From assembly GCA_018816345.1 (NCBI GenBank), contig JAHIWG010000089.1:1-52553 (forward strand): 52,553 nucleotides of DNA, in the 5' to 3' direction. Source of the stretch: Spirochaetota bacterium. GTDB lineage: Bacteria; Spirochaetota; Spirochaetia; Treponematales; UBA12059. Positions 39,557-48,900 of the stretch are shown here, in pieces. How positions within the stretch are numbered: position 1 is the stretch's first letter; each line of letters starts with the position of its first letter. Under the pieces are notes generated by a model, which was given only the letters and a program-made list of their open reading frames with translations, was not told the origin of the DNA and searched no databases. A program made the position numbers and the translations under genes.

Positions 39557-40018
39557 GTGGATACGGCTATATCGGCAGCCCTGGCGCTATCTACCAAGGC
39601 GAAATTCGTAGACCTCTGCACCGTCGGGAGCGACGGCGCGCCTGACGCGCGCGCCGTTTTCAACCTGAAGCGCCGGACGCGCGCCGGCTCCCTGCCCAAG
39701 GCGTTCGCCGCTATGGGCGACGGATTCTCCACCTACATCGGCACGAACGCGTCCTCGCGCAAGACGGCGCAGGCCCTCGCCGATCCTCGATGCGCGCTAT
39801 ACTACGCGGATACGCGCTCGTTCGAGGGACTTACGCTCTACGGCCGCCTCGAGCCGGTAACGGACGGGGAGACCAAGGCCGCGATCTGGAAGCCCGGTTG
39901 GGAGACGTACTACCCCGGAGGGATAGACGGCGGCGATTTCCAAGTCTTCCGCTTCGTCCCGGAGCGCGGGAGGTATTACAAGGGGCTCGCGGTCGCCGAA
40001 TTCGAGGCGCGCGCGTGA
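39557..40018 (+). CDS. FMN-binding protein of the pyridoxamine-phosphate oxidase-like family
   Basis: A 153-residue split-barrel flavoprotein. LCTVGSDGAPDARAVFNLKRR, FSTYIGTNASSRKTAQALADPRCALYYAD and FEGLTLYGRLEPVTD follow the usual pattern of the PNPOx-related general stress protein 26 group, and the protein ends with FVPERGRYYKG. True pyridoxine synthesis is unlikely because the PdxH C-terminal motif is missing; it may bind FMN, F420 or haem. The GTG start is preceded by AAGGAGG. Its stop overlaps the MarR gene start by 4 bp (GTGA), so the two genes are co-translated. Confidence 0.88.
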   Translation: MDTAISAALALSTKAKFVDLCTVGSDGAPDARAVFNLKRRTRAGSLPKAFAAMGDGFSTYIGTNASSRKTAQALADPRCALYYADTRSFEGLTLYGRLEPVTDGETKAAIWKPGWETYYPGGIDGGDFQVFRFVPERGRYYKGLAVAEFEARA

Positions 40019-40518
40019 CGCCCCCCGGCCGTCCGGCCCCCGATCCTGATAACGTCCCCGAGCCGAGCGCCGGGCCGCGCCAGGCGAGGGGAAGGACAGG
40101 GGGAAAGGGCGGCTACCTCCTCGGCCGTGTCGCAAAGGCCATGGGCCAGAGGTTCAAGGCGCTCATGAGGGAGGCGGGCCTCGGGGACATAGGGCCGGGG
40201 GAGGGGCGCGTCGTCTACCTCCTGTGGCGGGGAGGGTCGATTAGGCAGGGCGAGCTGGCCGCCGAGGCGGGCATAGATAAATCGACCCTAGCGCTGACGC
40301 TCGCCCGCATGGAACGCAAGGGCTTCGTCGAGAGGCGCGCGGCCGGCGACGACGCGAGGGGCGTCGTAGTCTCCCTGGGCCCGGCCATGGCCGCCAGGGC
40401 CCCCGCCTTCGGATCGGTATCGGAGGCGATGAACCGGATCTTCTACCGCGGCCTCTCAGACCCCGAGATAGAAGACTTAGAGAGCACTCTCGAGCGGATA
40501 CTCGACAACCTCGAATAG
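40015..40518 (+). CDS. MarR-family transcriptional regulator
   Basis: A 167-residue regulator. A 30-residue flexible head is followed by a winged helix: GYLLGRVAKAMGQRFKALMREAGL, then IRQGELAAEAGIDKSTLALTLARMERKGFVERRAAGDDARGVVVSL with recognition helix and wing. Helices at the end form the dimer interface. MarR proteins usually repress their own operon until a small phenolic or oxidant ligand binds, and the palindrome in the promoter at 39507-39522 fits this. The GTG at 40015 overlaps the upstream stop as GTGA; ATG 40141 is too late to include the first dimer helix. Confidence 0.88.
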   Translation: MTPPGRPAPDPDNVPEPSAGPRQARGRTGGKGGYLLGRVAKAMGQRFKALMREAGLGDIGPGEGRVVYLLWRGGSIRQGELAAEAGIDKSTLALTLARMERKGFVERRAAGDDARGVVVSLGPAMAARAPAFGSVSEAMNRIFYRGLSDPEIEDLESTLERILDNLE

Positions 40519-40536
40519 GCCGTACGACGGGCATCC

Positions 40537-40688
40537 ACTGGACGCCTTGGGCTCGAGCGAGCTATAGTCGCGTTACTATGGATGCGATCCGAGCGGCGCG
40601 CGGGATCGCAAGGGAGTCCGGGGGATCTGCCCCCGGGCCTCTACTGGACGCCTTGGGCTCGAGCGAGCTATAGTCGCGTTACTATGGA
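40537..40688 (+). repeat. 46-bp direct repeat that duplicates the aspS promoter and start codon
   Basis: 40537-40582 and 40643-40688 are identical over 46 bases, 106 bp apart. Each copy contains TGGACG, an 18-bp spacer, TATAGT and, nine bases further, an ATG. The 60 bases between them form two hairpins (40583-40610 region with TGCGATCC/GGATCGCA, and a CCGGGGG/CCCCCGG hairpin near 40619-40637). Confidence 0.85.
40578..40673 (+). CDS. possible 31-codon upstream ORF created by the duplication
   Basis: The ATG in the first promoter copy opens a 31-codon frame (starts MDAIRAARG) that ends with TAG inside the -10 box of the second copy. It has no ribosome binding site and no recognised family. If transcribed from the first promoter it could be translated leaderless, but it may have no function. 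Confidence 0.2.
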   Translation: MDAIRAARGIARESGGSAPGPLLDALGSSEL

Positions 40689-42531
40689 ACATATGAAGCG
40701 CACCGTTACCTGCGGAGCCCTGACGAAGTCGGACGCGGGAAAGACGGTAACACTGAACGGGTGGGTCAATCGCAAGCGGGATCACGGCGGAATTTCCTTC
40801 GTGAACCTCCGCGACCGCTACGGCACCACCCAGGTGGTAGTGGACGCCGACGCGCCCGATTCCCTTAAGGCCATCGCGAACGAGCTCAAGAGCGAGTTCT
40901 GCGTGGCCATCGAGGGCACGGTGCGCGCCAGGCCCGACAGCATGGTCAACCCCGACATGGCCACCGGCCAGATCGAGGTGGTCGCGTCGAACATAGCCGT
41001 GCTCACGAAGTGCGAGGTCCTCCCCTTCCAGATCGACGAGGAATCGGACGCCAAGGAGGAGCTGCGCCTCAAGTACCGCTACCTCGACCTCCGGTCCGGC
41101 GGCATGCAGAAGCGCATCAAGCTACGCAACGACGTGGCCTTCGCCGTCCGCGAGCACATGATAGGTCAGGGCTTCTACGAGATAGAGACCCCGACCTTCA
41201 TAAAGAGCACCCCCGAGGGCGCCCGCGACTACCTCGTCCCGAGCCGCCTCTACCCGGGCAAATTCTACGCCCTGCCCCAGAGCCCCCAGCTGTACAAGCA
41301 GATCCTGATGGTATCGGGCTTCGACAAGTACTTCCAGATAGCCCGCTGCTACCGGGACGAGGACGCCCGAGGCGACCGCCAACCGGAATTCACCCAGATA
41401 GACATAGAGATGTCGTTCGTCTCGCGCGAGGACGTCCTGTCGATGATCGAGGGCCTCATGGGCCACGTGTTCCGCAAGACCCTCGGCGTCGAGCTGCCCC
41501 CGACCTTCCGCCGCCTCTCCTACGACGAGGCCCTGGAGCTCTACGGCTCCGACAAGCCCGACCTCCGCTTCGGCATGGAGATGCGGGACTTCGGCCCCTA
41601 CGTGGAGAGATCGACCTTCCAGGCCTTCAAGGACGCCCTCGCCACCGGCGCAGCGGAGCAGGCCGCGAGCGCGGCCAAGGGCGTTACCGTCCAGGGCGGC
41701 GGCGTCAAGGCGCTCGTAGTGCCCGGCAAGGCCGACTACTCGCGCAAGCAGATCGAGGAGCTCGAGGCCGCGGCCAGGATCTACCGCGCGAAGGGCATGG
41801 CCTGGATGAAGGTCGCCCAGGGCGCCGACGGCAAGCCGGCCCTCGAAGGCGGCGCCTCGAAGTTCTTCGCCGATAACGCCGCCGAGGTCATATCCGGACT
41901 CGGCGCCAAGGTAGGCGACCTCATACTGCTCGTAGCCGACGCCAAGCGCAGGACGGCCAACATCGCCCTCGGCGCCGTCCGCTCCAAGCTCGGGCGCGAC
42001 CTCGGGTTCTGCGACCCCAAGCGCTTCGAATTCGCGTGGATAATCGACTTCCCGATGTTCGAGTACAACGAGGACGAGGCCAAGTGGGACACCGCGCACC
42101 ATATGTTCACCTGGCCGCAGGAGCAGTACCACGCCACGCTCGAGAGCGATCCCGGCTCGGTCAAGGGCGACCTGTACGACCTCGTGCTCAACGGCTTCGA
42201 GCTGGCCTCCGGCTCCATCCGCATCCACGACCCCGCCCTCCAGAAGCGCATCTTCAAGATCGTGGGCTTCGACGAGGCCGAGGGCGAGAAGAAGTTCGGG
42301 TTCCTCACCGAGGCGTTCAAGTACGGCGCCCCGCCCCACGGCGGCATCGCGCCAGGCCTCGATCGCCTCGTGATGCTGATGGCCGGCGAGACGAGCATCA
42401 AGGAAGTAATAGCCTTCCCGAAGAACTCCTTCGCCGTCAGTCCGATGGACGATTGCCCGAACGAGGTGGATCAGAAGCAGCTCGACGAGCTGCATCTCTC
42501 GATCCGATATCCTGAAAAAAAACAGGACTGA
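40684..42531 (+). CDS. aspS: aspartyl-tRNA synthetase
   Basis: A 615-residue class II synthetase that charges tRNA-Asp, and possibly tRNA-Asn if it is non-discriminating. The N-terminal OB domain has GWVNRKRDHGGISFVNLRDRYG. Motif 2 is FQIARCYRDEDARGDRQPEFTQIDIE, and motif 3 is GGIAPGLDRLVMLMAG. The bacterial GAD insertion domain (about 280-420) is present. The ATG at 40684 is used because homologues start with the MKRTVTCGAL-like segment; a second ATG lies nine bases later. The -10 box ends nine bases before it with no ribosome site, so translation may be leaderless. The earlier open frame to 40582 comes from the 46-bp duplication. Confidence 0.97.
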   Translation: MEHMKRTVTCGALTKSDAGKTVTLNGWVNRKRDHGGISFVNLRDRYGTTQVVVDADAPDSLKAIANELKSEFCVAIEGTVRARPDSMVNPDMATGQIEVVASNIAVLTKCEVLPFQIDEESDAKEELRLKYRYLDLRSGGMQKRIKLRNDVAFAVREHMIGQGFYEIETPTFIKSTPEGARDYLVPSRLYPGKFYALPQSPQLYKQILMVSGFDKYFQIARCYRDEDARGDRQPEFTQIDIEMSFVSREDVLSMIEGLMGHVFRKTLGVELPPTFRRLSYDEALELYGSDKPDLRFGMEMRDFGPYVERSTFQAFKDALATGAAEQAASAAKGVTVQGGGVKALVVPGKADYSRKQIEELEAAARIYRAKGMAWMKVAQGADGKPALEGGASKFFADNAAEVISGLGAKVGDLILLVADAKRRTANIALGAVRSKLGRDLGFCDPKRFEFAWIIDFPMFEYNEDEAKWDTAHHMFTWPQEQYHATLESDPGSVKGDLYDLVLNGFELASGSIRIHDPALQKRIFKIVGFDEAEGEKKFGFLTEAFKYGAPPHGGIAPGLDRLVMLMAGETSIKEVIAFPKNSFAVSPMDDCPNEVDQKQLDELHLSIRYPEKKQD

Positions 42532-42533
42532 CC

Positions 42534-42557
42534 GAGAGAGGGCAATCAACCTCTCTC
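42534..42557 (+). other. 8-bp hairpin after aspS
   Basis: GAGAGAGG (42534-42541) pairs with CCTCTCTC (42550-42557) just after the aspS stop. A second small hairpin, CGCGAG/CTCGCG, follows near 42569. No T-run is attached; these lie ahead of the true terminator. Confidence 0.5.
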
Positions 42558-42607
42558 CGATGGTTCATCGCGAGAGTACTCGCGGCGCCGCGTAGCTAGG
42601 CGCAAGG

Positions 42608-42636
42608 CCGGATCCCTCGCGGGGTCCGGTTTTTTT
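42608..42636 (+). terminator. rho-independent terminator after aspS
   Basis: CCGGATCCC pairs with GGGGTCCGG (nine pairs, one wobble) around TCGC, followed by seven T residues. Confidence 0.88.
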
Positions 42637-42646
42637 CGCCTTGGCG

Positions 42647-42686
42647 TTTCGGCGTCCCGGCGTCCCGGCGTCTCGGCGTCCCGGCG
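42647..42686 (+). repeat. 8-bp tandem repeat, five copies
   Basis: TCCCGGCG repeats with small changes (TTTCGGCG, TCCCGGCG twice, TCTCGGCG, TCCCGGCG) directly after the aspS terminator. Confidence 0.75.
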
Positions 42687-42757
42687 CTTCCACCCTTGCC
42701 GGCGCCCTGGCGCCACGGCCTCCGAGGCGTTACGCTTGAACCCTGAAGGGGGTACGC

Positions 42758-43207
42758 ATGGCGACCGAGCGGACGTTCACGATGCTCAAGCCCGGAGTCC
42801 TCTCCAGGCGGATATCGGGCGAGATAATATCGCGGCTAGAGCGCAAGGGATTCGACATCGTGGCCGCCAAGCTGATGCGCGCGCCGCGGGTCCTCGCGGA
42901 GGCCCATTACGCCGAGCACCGGGGAAAGCCGTTCTACGAGGGCCTCGTCGACTACATAACGAGCGGCCCTATCGTCGCCATGGTCCTGGAGGGCGACGCG
43001 GCCATATCGATGCTCAGGAGGCTATGCGGATCGACCAAGGCGGAGGAAGCGGCGCCCGGCACTATTCGCGGCGATTACGCCATGCACACCGGGCTCAACA
43101 TCATCCACGCGTCGGACTCCGCGGAGAGCGCGGAGCGCGAGATAGGGCTGTTCTTCAGTCCCGAGGAGATTGTCGATTGGCGCGACGGCAACGACAGCTG
43201 GATATGA
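42758..43207 (+). CDS. ndk: nucleoside diphosphate kinase
   Basis: A 149-residue cytosolic kinase that moves the terminal phosphate between nucleoside triphosphates and diphosphates. ERTFTMLKPGVLSR at the start, GPIVAMVLEGDAAI in the middle and the active-site motif NIIHASDSAESAEREI with catalytic H117 are all present. The length is normal. GAAGGGGG lies seven bases before the ATG. It stands alone between aspS and the convergent DUF4139 gene. Confidence 0.97.
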   Translation: MATERTFTMLKPGVLSRRISGEIISRLERKGFDIVAAKLMRAPRVLAEAHYAEHRGKPFYEGLVDYITSGPIVAMVLEGDAAISMLRRLCGSTKAEEAAPGTIRGDYAMHTGLNIIHASDSAESAEREIGLFFSPEEIVDWRDGNDSWI

Positions 43208-43268
43208 CGCCGCCGCGACCGCGCCGCGACCGCGCCGCGACAGCCGATATGGCGCCGCCCCCGAGGCG

Positions 43269-44933
43269 TCACTCCAGGCCGATTATAGGCGTCCCCTTTG
43301 GGTATTCCACGCTGAACGACAGGGGCAGGACCTTCGAATCGCCGGGCGCCAGGGAGAGGCTCCAGACGAAGGTCTCGTAATCGCCCTTGCGCAGCGCCTC
43401 GGTATCCTTGGAATAGGCGGGCTCAATAGGCCTCACCGCGATCAGCTCGTTCGACGATATTGGCAGCTGGTCGTAGACCGTGACGGCTACGGCGCGGCGC
43501 TTGCCGTTCTTCACCGTAATGAGGTACTCCCAGGTCGTCTTGGATTTCTTCGCCACGAGGCCGGTCGTCTCGTCGAACTTGCGCTTAAGCGCCCGCCCGA
43601 CAGACACCGACTCGTCGATGCCCAGGTCGGCGCTGAACGAGCCCCCGGGGGCGACCTGCCCCATCGCGGAATCGGCGACGTAGGCGCCGTCGACGTAGAC
43701 GTGGGTAGCGCCTGCGATGAAGGGGAAATCGGAGTCGTTCACCGCCTCGGCCCTGAAATAGGCGTAGGGAGACAGCTTGGGCACGGCCGCGTACGAGTAG
43801 GCGACAGGCAGCTCCAGGACCGCGACGGTGACGGTCCGTTCGCGGTTATCCGACTCGACGGTCGTCGCGCCGGGGATGGAGAACAGCACGGCCGTGGCCC
43901 CGGCCTGGGCGCTCGACTCGGCGTACTCCATCTCGGGCGCCGGCTCGGACGCCTCGGATAGGTAATCGGCGGCTCCGGCCGCGGAGGGCGCGGGAGCGGG
44001 GGCCATGGCGCGCGACGACTTCGCGGATTCCTTATAAGCGGGCGCGGGCCTATAGACGTCTATCCGCCACGGCGCGAGGCTCGGCATAGAGCCGCCTACC
44101 TGGGGACGCGCCGTCGATAGGCTGAGCGCCGCGTCCTTCCAGCTCTCGCCGGTATTCTGCCGTACCGTCGCCCTGTAATGCACCGACAGCCTCGAGCCGT
44201 CCGAGGCCGCCCTGATCACGTAATCCGGGCGCCACGTCGGCCCGGGCACTATATAGGACACGTCGATCCTCGCGTCTGTCGCCGCCTTGGCCTCGATCAC
44301 GACCTCGGCCTCTACGACGGACAGCCGGGAACCCGGCCCGAGCGCCCTGATCTCGCGGTTAACCCTGTCTATCTCGGCCTGGGCCGCCTGGGCCGCCTTC
44401 CGCGCGCCGCGCAAGGCGGCGTTGACCGCCTCGTTGCGGCCCCTATGGAAATCCAGCATCTTCGCCCACGCCGCGGGGTCGAGCGGTAGCGTCTCGGAAG
44501 AGCCGGCGCTTGACGTAAGCCTCTTGGCCATCTCGGAGAGGAATAGCCGCTCCGCCTCGGCCTCGCGCGCGCGGTCGTTCTGCAGCGCGAGGGCCTCCTC
44601 GAAGCCGCGCCGCTCGTCCTCGAGCGCCTTCAGCTCGGAGGAAACGTCGCGCGCGAGCTGCCTCGTCACTATCCTGACGTCGCGGAGCGTGAACGCGCCC
44701 TCGCCGCTCACCTGTAGGCTAGCGGCGTCCGTCGAGGCGGGCAGGTCGGCGAATACCAGGGTCGTCTCGCCGGCCGCCACGCGAGGCCGGGCCCTCCGCG
44801 TAACCAGGGCGCGATCGGAGAACACGGTCACCTTAACGACGCTAGAAGCGACGGGAGCCGCGGACTGGGCGACCGCCCCGGACAGGGCTAGGGTTAGCGG
44901 CACGAGCGCCGTGAAAAATCTCATATCGCGCAT
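43269..44933 (-). CDS. DUF4139-domain exported protein (MuiA-like)
   Basis: An exported protein of about 554 residues with a signal peptide (FFTALVPLTLALSGAVAQSA). The N-terminal domain (VVKVTVFSDRALVTRRARP, then LVFADLPASTDAASLQVSG) matches DUF4140. A long coiled-coil region (about 100-215) follows, then DUF4139 with DARIDVSYIVPGPTWRPDYVIRA and the C-terminal KKSKTTWEYLITVKNGKRRAVAVTVYDQLPISSNE, ending in a strand-rich LSFSVEYPKG. The family is sometimes called mucoidy inhibitor A, but its function is not known. The ATG at 44933 is preferred because GGAGG lies six bases before it; adjacent ATG codons at 44951, 44936 and 44924 are possible. Confidence 0.87.
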   Translation of the reverse strand: MRDMRFFTALVPLTLALSGAVAQSAAPVASSVVKVTVFSDRALVTRRARPRVAAGETTLVFADLPASTDAASLQVSGEGAFTLRDVRIVTRQLARDVSSELKALEDERRGFEEALALQNDRAREAEAERLFLSEMAKRLTSSAGSSETLPLDPAAWAKMLDFHRGRNEAVNAALRGARKAAQAAQAEIDRVNREIRALGPGSRLSVVEAEVVIEAKAATDARIDVSYIVPGPTWRPDYVIRAASDGSRLSVHYRATVRQNTGESWKDAALSLSTARPQVGGSMPSLAPWRIDVYRPAPAYKESAKSSRAMAPAPAPSAAGAADYLSEASEPAPEMEYAESSAQAGATAVLFSIPGATTVESDNRERTVTVAVLELPVAYSYAAVPKLSPYAYFRAEAVNDSDFPFIAGATHVYVDGAYVADSAMGQVAPGGSFSADLGIDESVSVGRALKRKFDETTGLVAKKSKTTWEYLITVKNGKRRAVAVTVYDQLPISSNELIAVRPIEPAYSKDTEALRKGDYETFVWSLSLAPGDSKVLPLSFSVEYPKGTPIIGLE

Positions 44934-45028
44934 CATCGTCCTCCGTTTCATTATTTCATTCTACTCTACGGCGCGGAAAATCGCTAACAGGGGCCTGATA
45001 ATATACGGGCCTGAAATCCGAGCCGCAT

Positions 45029-45063
45029 AAAAAAGCGCGACCCGGAAGACTTCCGAGTCGCGC
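45029..45063 (-). terminator. terminator after the lower-GC exported-protein gene
   Basis: GCGCGAC (45035-45041) pairs with GTCGCGC (45057-45063), extended inward by CGGAA/TTCCG past one mismatch. On the minus strand it is followed by six T residues. Confidence 0.85.
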
Positions 45064-45107
45064 CGCGATGCAAGGGAGCGGGATCTTGCCATCCCGTCGA
45101 TCATGGA

Positions 45108-45743
45108 TTATTGCTGGGTCAGCTTTATCCTCGCCCCAATACCGGGCAGGAAGGCGAGAACGCTGCCGGCGTCAGAAGTGTCGCTCTTGAGGAAGGCATA
45201 TACAGCCTTACAGGTACCGTAGAGGCTCAGCGAATCGCTCAGAGCGTACGATATCGATGGCCCGACGAGCAGCCCATAATTCATCCAGGTCAGAGAAGGA
45301 CCATAGGATGAATACCCGCTGGCGTTTACAATAGCCTCGCTAGGCAGGAGCAGGGCCACCATACCTCCCGCGAGCGCCACTGAAAGGGTGATCTTATCCA
45401 TGTTCATCGCATACGAGGCGCCTACGAATACAACGGCGCTTCCGCCATTCCCATAATCATCGATGCTCGTAGTCTGAGCCGTTCCGTTTAGCGTCGAAGA
45501 CAACGCGAGGGGGAATCCATACCCGAAGCAAAAATACGGAGATATTGAGGACCCTGGGAATCGGGCGTCTATCTCCATCATGGCGCCTGCGCTCGTCGCA
45601 GTCGCCGTCGACACCGTCGACGAAACCTCGGTCCTTCCGATTAATACCGGGAGGCTGCCAGTGATGTTCATGTAAGCAACCTGAGCAGAAGCGCTAGCGA
45701 TGATCATTGAAAAAAACAGGAAGGGCAGAACGACTCTTTTCAT
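45108..45743 (-). CDS. exported beta-strand-rich protein, lower GC
   Basis: A 211-residue protein with a signal peptide (VVLPFLFFSMIIASASAQ). The mature part is rich in Ser, Thr, Tyr and Gly with alternating hydrophobic strands, such as YFCFGYGFPLALSSTL, AVVFVGASYAMNMDKITLSVALAGG and MNYGLLVGPSISYALSDSLSLYGTC, which fits a small outer-membrane beta-barrel of the OmpA/Lom-like size. The last residue is Gln, not the Phe typical of barrels. It uses more AT-rich codons than its neighbours. AAGGAG lies six bases before the ATG. A perfect palindrome ATTAAAGCTTTAAT sits at 45767-45780 in its promoter area. No family is recognised. Confidence 0.72.
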   Translation of the reverse strand: MKRVVLPFLFFSMIIASASAQVAYMNITGSLPVLIGRTEVSSTVSTATATSAGAMMEIDARFPGSSISPYFCFGYGFPLALSSTLNGTAQTTSIDDYGNGGSAVVFVGASYAMNMDKITLSVALAGGMVALLLPSEAIVNASGYSSYGPSLTWMNYGLLVGPSISYALSDSLSLYGTCKAVYAFLKSDTSDAGSVLAFLPGIGARIKLTQQ

Positions 45744-45823
45744 TTTCGACTCCTTAGTACTACATTATTAAAGCTTTAATTATTTTTATCACGAACCATT
45801 CGCGTAGTGCAAGCGCCAAGAAT

Positions 45824-45857
45824 AAAAAGGCGGCGTACCCATCAGGTATACGCCGCC
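45824..45857 (-). terminator. terminator of the activase gene
   Basis: GGCGGCGTA (45829-45837) pairs with TACGCCGCC (45849-45857), with a T-run on the minus strand side at 45824-45828. Confidence 0.87.
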
Positions 45858-45902
45858 AAAAATCATTCGCGCTGTTATCTTGCTCGAACGCTATGTAAGA
45901 GT

Positions 45903-48900
45903 CTACTTCCCGCAGCGCCCGGCGCATTCGCCGCACGCGTCGTCGCCGCACGAGGAACTTGACGGCGAGTCGCCGCACGAGGAGCAACCGGAGGCTACGA
46001 CGCCGCGCTCGAGGCTCAGCTGGGAGGCCATGGTGCCGCCCACGGGCTCGATGAGGCTGGACAGCTCGCGGTCGCCCTTGAAGCGCAGCACGTTGACCAT
46101 GAAGATGTTGAGCTTGTTGACGATGTTCGGGGGCAGCTGGTTGCCGTCCACTTCCACGGATATCGTCGGGTAGTTCCGGTCGCGGGCCCAGGGAGCGAAC
46201 AGGCCCTCGATGACGCGGCCGATGAGGCACGCGAACGGCGAGATGTTGACGATGCCCGAATAGCCGTTCTGCATCGCGGTAGCCGCGACTCCGGTGGACA
46301 CGGCTATCTCCGAGTTGAGCTCGAGGTTAACGAAGTGCTCCTGGGTATTCTTCATTATCTCGCGCATGTCGTGGGGCGTCTTGGGTATGAGGCCGGTGGG
46401 CTCGAGTATTGAGAGGACCTTCTTCTCGATCGAGTGCTTCCACCACTCCTCTACCCTCAGCTTGAGGAGGTCGCGGGCGGGCTTGGAGGCCCAGCGGGTC
46501 CCGGCGGGCTGCAACCTGATGAGCTTCTTGAGCGCGTACTCGCGCACGAAGTCCAGGTAGTGTATCCACTCGCCTATGCCCGAGACCTTGACCGCGATGC
46601 CGCGCTCGCTCATCAGGTCGGTCAGCTCGCCCACCGCGAAATCGTCGCGGCGCACGTATATCTCCCCGACCACGAGGACCTTGGGGCAATCATCGAGCTT
46701 CCGCTTGAGCGGTATCTTCTTGACGTCCTCGGCTACCCTCTTGAGCTCGTCCCATAGCTTGCCCGGCTGCTTCTCCACGGTCCCCATCATGACCTTCCAG
46801 GACCGCTCGAACTCGGCGACGGCCCAGGCGGGATCCGCCGCGGTCGCCTTGAGGGCGGTCTGGATGTCCTTCATGTAGTCCGTGACGACGAGGCCCTTCC
46901 ACATCTCCTTGGCGAAGTTGGGTCCGAGCTCGGTGTAGGAGTTGTCCGCGGAGAGCGTGAAGACGACGACGTTCTCTAATCGCATGTCGCGGAAGAGGTT
47001 CTGGTAGAAGACGAAGTACTGGCCGGTCCGGCAGGGCCCCGTCGTGATGGGCACGAAGAGGAGGTACAGCTCGTCCTTGCGGTACTTCTCGGAGGCTATG
47101 AACTGGAGGACGCTGCCGAGGAGGAGGTGGCTCGGCACGCACTCCTTGCCGGAGGCGTGGGCGCGGGCCAGCTGGATTGTCTTATTGGTGGCTACCGGCA
47201 TCGCCTCGGCGTTGAGGCCTATGCTCCGCAGGGTCGTGGCCATGAACTCGGTCGAGACGTTGCCCATGTTCGAGAGGAGTATCTTCGCGCGCTTGTTGTC
47301 GCGCACCATGACCTTCTCGCCGGTCCTGGAATTGACGACCCGGAGGTCCTCGCCGCCGCCGTACTGGAATTTCCAGCCGTTGTCGTAGCGCTCGGCCTCG
47401 ATCTCGGCCTTCTTGGCGCGGTAGCCGTCCAGGATGTCCAGGAAGGCCTCGACGCGGGTATCGATGCCGGCGTCCGCGGAGTGGGAATCCAGCTCCAGGA
47501 CGAGGAACGGCTTCTGGCCCATGATCCACTTGAGGTAGTGGAGCATGAACGAGTCGGGGGCGCAGGAGAAGTTGGTTATCCAGGTGACGTAGACGTTGGG
47601 GTTGTCCTTGAGGAGCTGGGCGGCGCGCATGTCCTGCTGGCCGTAGTACCAGTACATGTTGGGGAAGTTGTTCTTCTCGTCGTCGATGGGCAGGATATCG
47701 AAGGGTATGACCGAGTAGCCGCGCGTGGTGAACTTCCTCGGGATGCCCATGTTGGCCTCGGGCGTGAAGGCGTTATAGGGCCTTCCGAGCACGGCTATCA
47801 CCGGGCGCTCGGCCTTCTTGGCCTCCTCGAGGGCCTCGCGGCCGAGGGCCATGGCGGCGGCGAAGTACTCGCGCTGCTTGGCTACGGCCTTCTCGAAGGC
47901 GGCCCGCGTCTCGGCCTCGCCGATGCCGAGGAGCTCGGTCATCGTGCAGAACAGCTCGAGGGCCTTCTTGTCGCCGAACTTGAAACTTACCACGAGCGGC
48001 AGGAAGCGCTTCTCCTCTATCTCGGGGAAGGCCTTGACGATGTAGTACGGGAGGCCCTGGGTGATGGGGCAGGTGTTGGCGTGCACGTCCTCCTCGTAGG
48101 AGGCCATGTCGCGGAAGTGCGGCAGGAGCACGTAGTCCACGCCCTTGTCCAGGCAGTCCTGCACCGCGCCGTGGGCTATCTCGGCGGGGAAGCAGTACGC
48201 GCTCTCCACGCGCACTACTCCTTCCTGGGCCACCTCGGTGGACAGGACGGTCTTGATGCCGAGCTCGTGGAAGAACCACGAGTACAGCGGGTAGAGGCTA
48301 TGCGTGGAGAACGCGCGCGGTATGCCGACCGTGTAGCCGCGCTTGGCGGCGAAGGCCTCGGCCGGCGCGGCGAAGTCCTCGAAGAGAAGCTTCTGCCGGC
48401 GCTCTACGTAGTCGAATACCGGCACGTCCTTGAGGGTCTTGCGGGTATTGGTGTACTTGTTGCAGCGGCCGCCGAACATGTACGGGTGGCCGTTGACCTT
48501 GAGGACCTGTATCGGGCAGTTGTTCTCGCAGGCCTTGCAGGTGAACACGCGCTCGTAGACTATCTCGCGGCCGATGGCGGATTCCAGGTCGACGACGGCG
48601 CCGTCCAGGAGCCCCTCGGCCCGCTTGCGCTTGGCCAGGAGGGCCACGCCGAAGCAGCCCATCAGCTCGGGCGACGGCGGGACGAGTATCTCCTTATCGA
48701 GCATCATCGCGAAGGCCAGGGGCACGGCCTCGTTCTTGGCGACGCCTCCCTGTAGGAAGACCTTGCCGCCTATGGTGCGGTTGCCCACGACGCGGTTGAG
48801 GTAGTTGGCGACGATCGACACGACTATGCCGGCGGTGATGTTCTCGCGGGTCGCGCCCTGCTGGACGGCCTTGCGGATGTCGGAGTTGATGAAGGCGGAG

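Noticed and set aside
47127-48755. Long plus-strand frame opposite the activase gene
   Set aside because: A GC-driven antisense frame rich in Gly, Val, Leu and Glu without any motif.
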